Assembly (NCBI GenBank): GCA_026936325.1
Contig: JAPTHN010000104.1
Span: 298,001 to 362,000, forward strand
DNA: 64,000 nt
Direction of reading: 5' to 3'
DNA from: Platynereis dumerilii
Taxonomy: Eukaryota > Annelida > Polychaeta > Phyllodocida > Nereididae
The notes beneath the pieces are model-generated. The model did not search any database, was not told the origin of the DNA, and saw only the letters and a program-made list of their open reading frames with translations. The translations under genes were made by a program, and so were the position numbers. This document shows, in pieces, positions 46,901-58,900 of the stretch (positions are counted from its first letter, which is position 1; the number at the start of each line of letters is the position of its first letter).

Positions 46901-49900
46901 AATCAGGCATTACATTGTAATTTCAGTAACAGTTATAGCCTAGCTCGGGGAGGAGAGGCCTAGGTAGCAGGTTTAAGGACTGGTAGAAGTGGAGAAAACC
47001 CCTCACTATTAATGCTATAGCAGTGAGAGAAGTTTAGCACCACATATTTGTGGTTGGAGGTTGAGAATAAAACCAGGAAAATTGTAGTGGCAGAAGTGAG
47101 TCGGACAAGATTGTGGCAGATGAAAGATTTAAGTGAATAGAATGAAGGCACTAAGGTGTTGTGGAAGGAGGTTTGGAACCGCTGATTTGAGGCGGCAGGA
47201 AATTCATGGAGGAAAGATTATAAGATAAAGAAAAGGAAGGTAGTGTAGAAAATTCATGTAGGAAGGAGGTGGCATGATTTTTTTTTTTTTTTTTTTTTTT
47301 TTTAAGGACATGATTTATGCCACAAAGTAGAGTAGAGTAGAAGGACTGAGCACAAATTGTGCTGGCGGAGGGAAATTTGAAAACAAATTGTGGTGACAGA
47401 AATATAAATGGAGAATAAGATAATGGCACGAAGGTATGGGGCAGAATATAAATGCCACGAAGGTGTGGTGGCAGAAATATAATTGCCACGAAGGTGTGGT
47501 GGCTGATATAAGAGTGCCACGAAGGAGTGGTGGCAGAACAAAAAGAATGCCACGAAGGTGTGGTGGCAGAAATATAATTGCCACGAAGGTGTGGTGGCTG
47601 ATATAAGAGTGCCACGAAGGAGTGGTGGCAGAACAAAAAGAATGCCACGAAGGTGTGGTGGCAGAAATATAATTGCCACGAAGGTGTGGTGGCTGATATA
47701 AGAGTGCCACGAAGGAGTGGTGGCAGAACAAAAAGAATGCCACGAAGGTGTGGTGGCAGAAATATAATTGCCACGAAGGTGTGGTGGCTGATATAAGAGT
47801 GCCACGAAGGAGTGGTGGCAGAACAAAAAGAATGCCACGAAGGTGTGGTGGCAGAAATATAATTGCCACGAAGGTGTGGTGGCTGATATAAGAGTGCCAC
47901 GAAGGAGTGGTGGCAGAACAAAAAGAATGCCACGAAGGTGTGGTGGCAGAAATATAATTGCCACGAAGGTGTGGTGGCTGATATAAGAGTGCCACGAAGG
48001 AGTGGTGGCAGAACAAAAAGAATGCCACGAAGGTGTGGTGGCAGAAATATAATTGCCACGAAGGTGTGGTGGCAGATATAAGAGTGCCACGAAGGAGTGG
48101 TGGCAGAACAAAAAGAATGCCACGAAGGTGTGGTGGCAGAAATATAATTGCCACGAAGGTGTGGTGGCTGATATAAGAGTGCCACGAAGGAGTGGTGGCA
48201 GAACAAAAAGAATGTCCAGAAGGTGTGGTGGCGGAATAAAATGACCCGAAGGTTTGGTGGCAGAAAATATGAGTGCCACAAAGGTATGGTTGGAGAACAA
48301 AGAAGAAACTATGAGGCAGATGATTAATAAATGCCACGAAGGTGTGGTGGCAAGAAAAAAGGTAAAATAGGAGGTTAGTGCCACTAAGGTGTGGTGGCAG
48401 AACAAATTGAATAGGATAAGGGCCGAAAATTAATGCCACGAATGAGCGGTGGCAGAAAAATACATGCCACGAAAAAAGTGGCGAGAAAGGAAATATGATA
48501 ATATAATGTGACCAAAATAATTAAGTGTGAGAAGTAAATAAAAAGGGTTATAGGTTATGCATAATTATGTAATGAATATATTTGAGGTAAAGTAAGATGT
48601 AGTGATTGTGTGAAAATAACAGATTTAAAGAAAATATTAATGGTGAAATGGGTAGGATTAATTGTGTATTGAAAGTTATGGAATTAAGATGGGCCCAAAA
48701 AAGGATTAATTAAAATTTTGGACTAAATTTAATTCATGACACCCATAGGATGGATGACAGTATGGATAAAATGAAATTAGGCGAGTTAAATAGAGAAAAA
48801 AAGAAAAAGAAAACATCCCTGTAGCTGTTAATTATCTGGATGACAAGTGCATGGAACCGCCTTCTGTTGTGGGACGACTGTAGGTGCGTGCTGGAGATCA
48901 CAAAGGTCAATCTAATATTGGTTGCCATGGCTACCATTTTCCTCGTGCGCACGTCGGCCTGAATGAGTCAGCAGAATTCCACGTGGTCTTGCATTGAGCA
49001 TGCTGAAAATCTCCAACAAGGAGGTTTTAATCCGCAGTCAAGATGCCAAATGAGTTCCAAAATACAGACTGGCATCTTCTGGGACTGGTGTGTGCCATAA
49101 GGATTAAAAATATTTCCTTTGGTGTGCTTCGCTTTGACGGCTAAACTTTCAATTCTGTCTTCACTGAGCGCCCGCGCCGATTTTTCCGTTCGTACGGCCT
49201 TATTATTAAAGATACAGCAAATCCGTGTCCAAAAATGAACTCAGCATGGCAAGTTTCATAATTCCAGGTTTTTAAATCGTTCAGATCGGACCATTTTTAG
49301 CCGAGATTGCAAAACAGACCAACAATTCAATCTCTGAAGTCCATTTTTGTTGACCGTCAGAAGCGGAAGGCCTGTGCGCATGCGCATCAAGGCGGCGCAG
49401 GTGGCGCCGTCTCCTGTCGTCTTCTGTCCCTTCGACACAAAACCGTTTCGCCCTGCTGAAACGGCCTTACCTTTCTATGGTACCTACACAATAAAACCTT
49501 GGCCAAAGAAAGTTTTATTTTGGATTGGGTTGGGACGATAACCAGTATTCATACCGTACCACAGTATTTTTCGGGCCAAATATCATACCGTAATGGTCCA
49601 CAGTTCTTAAGGTATTACCGGTTTTGCTTCATACCGTCATTAAGCGACACAAATAAGAAGAAATTGCAAGAAATCCACTTGAATCCACATTGTTTTGGTC
49701 CCTCCGCCGCCATGACACTTTGTTCTCGGGCTTAACGAGATTCTCGTCTAGAGCGTCTGCTTACAAAATGGCGTTTGAGGGTAGCGCGAAATCAAGAACT
49801 CCAAAGTTTTTGCCTATATCGAACGAATTAAAGCAGTCAACAGCTGGTTAACCCTGAGATCGATATATCGTGTTACCGCGGTATCATTTTAAATTCATAT

Positions 49901-52900
49901 CGTGATATTAAAATACCAATATCGTCCAAAGCCTATATTGGACCATTCAGGCAATATGACTGCACTTTGGAGTTTCAGAGGAGAAAATCATGTGTTATAC
50001 ATTCAGTGTAAATATATGTGCAGCCCTCAATGTCCTATCTTTCCACTCACCATAATTTCCATGGGAGACCACCTTGAGGTGCCCCAGTACATGGCCCAGC
50101 CCTGGTTGATGACATGTGTGAACGCTCGGACAATTTCTGGACAAAAAAACCAAAAATGATTGGTAAGTAATAATATCATTAATTCAGTCCTATACTTGCC
50201 ATGTCATCAGAACAGGATGGGAGGCAGGGTGAACAACTACCCTCTACCTCGTTAGGAGTTTGCCCTTTTGATTTTAAAGAAAATGCATTACTACGCTTAT
50301 TTAAGGCAATTATTAATGATTTATGTATTCAAAATTACAAATGACAGTGCATTAAAATTGAGTTAATATGATGACACAACAAAGCGCTTACCCTCCATTG
50401 GGGTGTGGGCGTCTGGCTTGTTGGCCATGACAATGTCCACATAATCCAACTGCAATCGCTGCAAGGATCCTTGCAGACCTGGAAATTACAAGAAGATCAT
50501 GCAAAGGAAATATATCTTAATGCTTATTATAGCCAGTCATTAGACCATGGACTATTTTGAGGGACAGTGTCAGTTCATAAAAAAAACACCCTAAAATAAA
50601 GATACCAATGGGGTTAGTAAATTGACAAAAATATGTAAAAACCTTTTAGGAACAGTAATTTATTCTATCTGTAAATAGACAGATATACCTTCCAATATAT
50701 GCTTCCTTGACAGCCCCCTTTCAGTTTCAGCTCTGGAATAAAAAAATAACATCTTGGTAGCTGCAAATATTACATTTTAGGGATGCTAGTTAATGCAGAT
50801 ATTCTAGAGGGTGAAAATAATGAAATGAAATGTTCCACTTATATTACTTTCCTCCCCATAATGACATTTTCCACTCACTTTCCTCCCTACAAATGACATT
50901 CTCCACTTACTTTACTCCCCAGAAGTGATGTGTTCTACTTACTTTCCTCCCCATAATGACATTTTCCACTTACTTTCCTCCCTATAAATGACATTTTCCA
51001 CTTACTTTCCTCCACATAATGACATTTTCCACTTACTTTCCTCCCCAGAAATGACATTCTCCACTTACTTTCCTCCCTATAAATGACATTCTCCACTTAC
51101 TTTCCTCCCCAGAAATAACATTCTCCACTTACTTTCCTCCCCAGAATAACTTTGTGGTTATAATGTAGCTGGAGCGTCTGAAAGAGACAATATTGTAATG
51201 ACTTAGCATGTAAACAACACAAAACGCATCTTTATACCTCCCTAGACATCTTAAATTGTTATTTGACAACATTTACCTGCAGTTTACTTCATGATTTTTC
51301 ACATTTTATCAGTTCTGGCCATGTGCTTCTGTTTTCTTCTAATATTTATTTTTTGCGGCGAAATTAGGTCAACTCGCCCCTCGCAACATTAACAAACCGT
51401 TTATTTACGTAAATCTAACAGCTTTAAACTTGTCAAATTCATGATTGTACATCGTAATTTTATTATTTGAACATAGTTTCATCAATGTTTTGCAAGATTT
51501 TAATGTATTTGTTGTACAATTGAACATTTTATGCAGAAGCCCCTTACAACATCGATGACTCGTCAGTTTCGTGAAAGAATTTTAGACGCGAAGGATGGCG
51601 GGTTTTTGGTGGGTTTTAACGTAGTTTTCGGCGGGTTTTAACGTCGTTTTTTGGCGGGTTTCTGGCGGGTTTTAACGTAGAGATCGGCGGGTTGGCGGGT
51701 TGGCGGGTTTTTCAGGCTATAAAAGGGTGCTTGGCGGGTTCTGAAATCAGTCTGGTCTCAGAATCGGACACGGGAACACCTGAAAAACTTACTGTGCAAG
51801 AGTTACCTTAGCCAGAATAGTTGATGGTGAGCGTTTAGGTCTAGCATATTCCAGAAATGATGACCAAAAAGCTGACACCCATTGAGATGTGAGCATAATG
51901 CTCTTTTTATGATTTGGATGCTCTGACAGACCTTGAAATGAAAGGATAGTCATGAAGGCAAAAACAAATCAATTTGAGTCTCATGTATTTTGGGTTCAGG
52001 CCAGCTCAGCTATGCCAAATGAAATTATTTATGGTTAATTCCAGCCTGGGTAAATTCAGAAGAAATTGGGAAAATTATTTTAAATGGAAATTATTAGGAA
52101 AATCCATCCAGCGTCACAAATTCTTGATTTAAAAGTCAGAAAATGTCTATGAAATGAATGAATAAATGTCCTAAAATTGAATAAAAGTCCAAAACTTTAA
52201 AAACTTGTCTCTTTTAAATTCTTGTTTAATTCCTAAGTTTATCGGACGTTTGAGGAGTCAAGAAATCAAATTGACATCCATGAAGAAAGATGAGATGCGT
52301 TTCAAGAGGAAAAATTAATTCCTCATAATTCCTGTATGATAGCGACAAGCACGCTACCAACACTAAGTCGTTACATACAGAAATTTTTGGTGGCAGCGGT
52401 GGGATGCTGTAGAAATAATATTCACAAGCATCCAGAGATGAAAATCTGCGTCTCTCAATACTTCAAAATTAACTAAAGAAAGTTAAACGCACAGAAGTTT
52501 TGACCAGGAAAATTTATTGGAAATAAATTCAACACAAAGGAAGTGATTTGAGACAATTTATTGACATGAATGAAATTAATCAAAATTCATGATCACCGTG
52601 CAAATGAAAATTGACCAAACTGGAGTTGAATGGGATCGATAAAGATCTGAAAAATTACAGCTAAGAGTTTCAGACTGACAAGACAATATTAAATTGTCTC
52701 AATTTATCAAATTAAAAGTTTCTAAAATTTTTCAAATGGATACCGGAATTGGTTCAGAACTACATGCCAACGGGCCGTCCGTTCTGTCCGCTTTTGATCG
52801 AGATATTGATATATCTGAAGCTAGTGATGGAGAAGTAGCTGGTCCGCCTGGTCGCGGCGATCTCAACAAAGGCGACAAAAGTTCGGCCAGTACACAAAAT

Positions 52901-55900
52901 ATGAAATTTGGCGACAGTGGTTACTTTACTAGATCAAAGGGAAGAGTGACGCAAAATAATGGAGCAAACAACAAGTCAGTGCATGATTTTGAAAATACTG
53001 TTGTTGAGAATCAGAATAAAATCGTTGAAGAAATCAAAAATGGTTTCCAAGGAATTGCTAATTCAATACATGAAGCAATTGTACAAATGAATAGCGTTTC
53101 AGGACCAAGACGAAATATGATAAATTCGCAAAATGGTCGTTCTGGAAACGTTTCAGGTCCTGGAAGGACCACAGTTGATGAGTCGTCCGATGAATCTGAC
53201 GACCAGAGCACACAAGCCGAGCAAAGTGAGCGGTCTCCCCCAAATGTAAATGCTAACGGTTGTTATCCTAGCAATTTCAAGGGCTGCAAATTGCCTCCAT
53301 TTACTGGAAGAGAATCTTGGAAAGTGTGGTTTGGGCGATTTGAAGAGTGCGCCCAACGGAAGCGTTGGACAAATGAGGAAAAGCTGGATGAATTGCTTCC
53401 TAGGTTGCAAGGAGCAGCTGGAGAATTTGTTTACAACCAACTCGTACCTCGAATAAGGAGCAATTATGCCAAATTAACAGGAGAGTTGAATAGTCGGTTT
53501 CGAGTAATTGAACTCCCAAAAGCTTTCAGAAGCAAGTTGTCCAAAAGAGTTCAACGAAATGGAGAGTCAGTGGAAGACTATGCAGCTGAATTGAAAATGC
53601 TGTACGACAAAGCATTCCCTGATCGTTCCAACAAAGTCCGAGAGGAGGACCTCCTGAGGTATTTCATGGATGGTTTGTGTAATGACGAAGCCCGTAAATT
53701 GGTGGAGTTCGTCAAGGAACCGTCTACCATAGACGCAGCTGTTATGGAAGTAGTTCTTTTCCTGGAAGGCCATCACAAGAATGGTAGTGATCGCAACATA
53801 AATGACAAAGCTGGGCACCGTAATTCAATAAATTTGGTCCATCTTGCTGATGATGATGACAATTATGAAGTAGACGATGATGAGTCTGAGTCAAGGGTTG
53901 CACAGATGTCTACGCGACCTGGAAATAAAGAGAAACATTTTGTCAATAAAACGATGAGAATACAAAATGGTAATGAGGAAAGTGCGAACAGTAATATGGT
54001 TACCCTAGAAACCATTAATGATGCACTGACAAAAGTGACTGAGAAAATGGCCACGTCAGAGCAGTTTTTGGAGCTGCAAAATGATGTGAATAATTTAGGA
54101 AGCAGGATGACTATTGTTGAAGAGGAAGTCAGCAGACGTTCCTACAAACCAAGAGGGAGTAGGCCTACAACAAGTCAACAGTTTTCTAACAATTTCCAGA
54201 GAAGGAATTCAAACAATGAATATTTTTGTTCTAACTGTAACCAGCCAGGGCATTTAGCAAATGATTGTTCACGAGCAAACTGGCTCACAGGTCAAATGCA
54301 AATGACTGTGCAGCCAAATGCGAATTTTCCGGGTCGGAGTCCTGTCGATAAAGGACCACAGTTGAGAAATGGTTCAAGTTGCGGTGCAATCCCCACAGAT
54401 CAAGTTCATTCTCAGGTTCTGATCCCGAGCAGGACAAGAGAATCTGATGCTCAACAGATGTCAAACTTACAAGGGTCGACTCTGTAGGCCGAGAGAAGAC
54501 CCCTAAAAATAACGGACAAGATAGAAACGAAGTTGACAAGGACAGTTTCTTGAGTAAATTGCCATTTTATAATGAAGAAATTTCAGAATTTTACGAAGAG
54601 ATAAATCGAGTTTCCCCTGATTGGAAAGGGGTATACATAAAAGGACAAGTTGAAGGAAAGGAAATTTATTTTACTGTGGACACAGGAGCCTCAGTCACCG
54701 TACTCGCGGAAAGAGTGTGGAAACAGTTGCCAAAGCAAGTGCGGAAAAGAAGACCAGTTAAGAAGAAATTGATAGGAGCAAATGGTGCTCCATTAAAAGC
54801 ACTAGGGAGAGTGCTATTGGAATTACAGCTTGGACCAGTTAGTCTGCAAAAAGAAGTTGACGTGGCTGAAATACAGGATGATTGTCTGCTGGGAGCAGAC
54901 ATACTTTTGGAACAAAAGGAAGGGCCTTTTGATTTATTGTTCAGTGAAGGAACAATTAAGTGGAATAATGAGAGTATTCCCTGTATTAGTCCAATAATAC
55001 AACCTGTCAGGAAGGTTGTTTTTGAAGCAGACGTAACAAACCCAGAGAATTCTGAGATTATTAATGATGTGGAACTGGCAAATGGTTTGACTGATTTGAC
55101 AACCGAAGCATGTCCAAAATTTCAAGAAGTCAACAAACTGGCAGTGGTTGCCAGTACGACGAATCCAATAAATCCGGAGTCACTTGTGGAGCGGATGATG
55201 CATCCATTTGATCCACCGGTATTTGAGGATAATAAAGAAGATGGAGAGATATCAAACAGATTGTTCAAAGTGAACAATGGCCTTTGGAATGTCATGGAGA
55301 CATTATTTTGCCTGATCATAGTGATCAGATTAAGAATCAACAAGTTTTTCATGTTGTTTTCCTGGTTGTTTTCACAGATTGCTAATAAAGCATATGAAAC
55401 AACACAGAGAATGACAATTAAACTAAATGATGGAGTACCAAAATTATTTGAGACTCCATTCTTGGATGACGGACGATTGAGACCCAAATTATTTTATCCA
55501 ACGACCAATAATATTTGGCGAATGGTTCAACGCTTAATTGCAAGGATTTTTGGAATGAAGGATACATTCCTTAAATCAACGAGCCTATTAAACAAAATGT
55601 GTATCTAAATGCAGAGGAATTTGATTATTCCATGATAGTCGGAAAAAGAGGAACTGCAAAATACTCAATTGCATGCGGAAGATTACTGAATGGAAAGCGA
55701 AGTCTGAATTTACAATACAACAGACTTCTGAATTTCCAAAAATTCAGTGTGGAATCTACGCACAATGTACAGTGGTGAACGTGCTTACCTTGCTGACTAA
55801 AGGCAACAAACAAGACCTTGAACCGCTAGTGACACCAGGACGGGAAGCAGGAAGAGGAGTTATGTTTTGAATGAAGTTCTGTGACCATGGCCACATCACC

Positions 55901-58900
55901 TAAGACCATATGTTGAGGATGAAGATTGAGATGAAGATCAAGGTCAATCCTGTAGAAGATCAAGATCCAAGATGACTGATGTCCCTGAAGCTAATTGTAC
56001 CAGTTGGACTCGGATGATCTGAAATTGGAACATCATCTTATTCAATCTGATGAGATGCTTTGTCACTGAAAATTACAAGATTCAAGTTAAAATTAACAAG
56101 ATTCAAGATGAAGATGTGAAAGAGAACTGCTCACCCTGAGGATTTTCGAAACCCATGGACAAAACAGCCGGATACCAACAGACGGAGCGAGGATACAAGC
56201 GGCACCACTATCATCTACAGTGATCATTGATGACTATCAATTTAATTTTATTGCATGATGATAAATAACAAATTTGTGAGTATGAATGTGATTAATTGTT
56301 AAATTTTAATGTTATTGTATCTTATGGATTGAGCCTGAGGCTACTGTAACCTTTTAAATGATATTTATATTCACTGTTTAAAAATGCTAAAACAAGAATC
56401 CGTGGATGTCCTAGCCGATTCAAATTGTTATTTTAAAAATTTCACTTTTATATGTATTTGATGTGTTTTAATGTTCAATTTAAGCTAGACAGTTTATCAA
56501 ATTGTTATTTGGATGTATGGTAAGAGTAATTAATAATAATTATACTGATATTGTGACATTCATGAGGACATTTGAATGTCTAAGTGGGGGAGAATGTAAT
56601 GACTTAGCATGTAAACAACACAAAACGCATCTTTATACCTCCCTAGACATCTTAAATTGTTATTTGACAACATTTACCTGCAGTTTACTTCATGATTTTT
56701 CACATTTTATCAGTTCTGGCCATGTGCTTCTGTTTTCTTCTAATATTTATTTTTTGCGGCGAAATTAGGTCAACTCGCCCCTCGCAACATTAACAAACCG
56801 TTTATTTACGTAAATCTAACAGCTTTAAACTTGTCAAATTCATGATTGTACATCGTAATTTTATTATTTGAACATAGTTTCATCAATGTTTTGCAAGATT
56901 TTAATGTATTTGTTGTACAATTGAACATTTTATGCAGAAGCCCCTTACAACATCGATGACTCGTCAGTTTCGTGAAAGAATTTTAGACGCGAAGGATGGC
57001 GGGTTTTTGGTGGGTTTTAACGTAGTTTTCGGCGGGTTTTAACGTCGTTTTTTGGCGGGTTTCTGGCGGGTTTTAACGTAGAGATCGGCGGGTTGGCGGG
57101 TTGGCGGGTTTTTCAGGCTATAAAAGGGTGCTTGGCGGGTTCTGAAATCAGTCTGGTCTCAGAATCGGACACGGGAACACCTGAAAAACTTACTGTGCAA
57201 GAGTTACCTTAGCCAGAATAGTTGATGGTGAGCGTTTAGGTCTAGCATATTCCAGAAATGATGACCAAAAAGCTGACACCCATTGAGATGTGAGCATAAT
57301 GCTCTTTTTATGATTTGGATGCTCTGACAGACCTTGAAATGAAAGGATAGTCATGAAGGCAAAAACAAATCAATTTGAGTCTCATGTATTTTGGGTTCAG
57401 GCCAGCTCAGCTATGCCAAATGAAATTATTTATGGTTAATTCCAGCCTGGGTAAATTCAGAAGAAATTGGGAAAATTATTTTAAATGGAAATTATTAGGA
57501 AAATCCATCCAGCGTCACAAATTCTTGATTTAAAAGTCAGAAAATGTCTATGAAATGAATGAATAAATGTCCTAAAATTGAATAAAAGTCCAAAACTTTA
57601 AAAACTTGTCTCTTTTAAATTCTTGTTTAATTCCTAAGTTTATCGGACGTTTGAGGAGTCAAGAAATCAAATTGACATCCATGAAGAAAGATGAGATGCG
57701 TTTCAAGAGGAAAAATTAATTCCTCATAATTCCTGTATGATAGCGACAAGCACGCTACCAACACTAAGTCGTTACAATATCATAACATCAGCAAAGAGAA
57801 CGTACAAGTAGGTTAAAGCTAGTAAGTCAACCGATTCTATGAAAAATTCAACTTGCAGTTACAATGTATAATGTATTATGTCATATTGAATTGATCGATT
57901 TTAAGTATAGTATTCACTTCCAAGCAACATCATTACTTGTTTTCCATAATTAAGTGAGTTTGATTGGTTTTATAACCTTAAATTACTTGCAGGGAGAGCC
58001 CTGAAATTCTTGATTTGTAGACAAAACAATGGTTTTCAACGGCATGAAAAGGTATTTGTTTATTCATTTTTAAAGGAATTCATCTTTGTTTATTGGGCTT
58101 AGAATGAGAGTTAAGAAAATTTGGCAATTAGAATAGCTTTAATGAGAATAGCTTTAATAATCTTTCTTTTGAACATCATTTTAATCATGAAGACATACCA
58201 GCTTGAAGGAAAACAGATATGAGTGATGAAGACAGACAGACACTGGACGAACTACAAAATATATAAGTTGACAGCAGTCTTTTCTGGTCCACAAATCATT
58301 TTAAGTCATGAAGGGCAAGATCATGTCCTCAAATTAGAAACACATTTCCTCAAATTAGTAGCACATTTCCTCAATAGAAACACATTTCCTCAATTTGGAA
58401 TAATATTTCTTCAAATTAGAACCATATTTCCTCAAATTAGAAACACATTTCTTCATATTAGAACCATATTTCCTCAAATTAGAAATATATTTCCTCAAAT
58501 TAGAAACATATTTCCTCAAATTAGTTACACATTTCCTCAAATTATAACCATATTTCCTCAAATTATAACCATATTTCCTCAAATTATAACCATATTTCCT
58601 CAAATTATTAACATATTTCCTCAAATTAGAACATATTTCCTCAAATTAGAACATATTTCCTCAAATTAGAACATATTTCCTCAAATTAGAAACAAATTTC
58701 CTAAAATTAGAAACATATTTCCTCAAATAAGTAACATTATTTTCTCAAATCAGAAACATGTTTCCTCGAATTAGTAACATATTTCCTTAAATTAGGACAA
58801 TGTGTCATCAAATTGGAACATATGTCCTCCATTTACAAATATATTTCCTCAAATTAGTTACACATTTCTTCAAATTAGAACCATATTTCCTAAAATTAAA

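Larger units (their letters stand above)
44447..49468 (-). mobile_element. Tyrosine-recombinase element with split-type direct repeats
   Basis: In minus-strand order: repeat A1 (49468-49339), an interior with a tyrosine recombinase frame, repeat B1 (45221-44957), A2 (44957-44828), a 116-bp spacer, and B2 (44711-44447). Both A copies (130 bp) and both B copies (265 bp) look identical. An A...B-A-B order is the hallmark of Ngaro/DIRS-type elements; Cryptons use recombinases but lack it. No reverse transcriptase is seen, so this is a non-autonomous member or a recombinase-only type. It looks young. Confidence 0.7.
51194..57776 (+). mobile_element. Young LTR retrotransposon, gag-protease only
   Basis: 6.6 kb with two 1182-bp LTRs that look identical, 4-bp flanks ATAT on both sides, a leucine-tRNA primer site and a purine tract. 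The interior has a gag-like frame and a frame with a retroviral-type protease. No reverse transcriptase, RNase H or integrase is recognisable, so it is a non-autonomous fossil-type derivative, probably of the Ty3/gypsy kind. The two frames present look open. Age is close to zero by LTR identity. It is antisense to KCNAB. Confidence 0.93.

Noticed and set aside
47151-48439. Three overlapping minus-strand frames of 367-376 codons
   Set aside because: They are read-through of the 95-bp GCCACGAAGGTGTGGTGGC repeat, which lacks stops in every minus frame. There is no codon structure, splice support or family resemblance.
55625-56590. Search for reverse transcriptase or integrase after the protease frame
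   Set aside because: No characteristic motif is visible in any frame before the 3' LTR, so these parts are called absent.
58223-58669. 148-codon plus-strand repeat protein
   Set aside because: Translated ~20-bp minisatellite; KCNAB runs on the other strand and the region is intronic.
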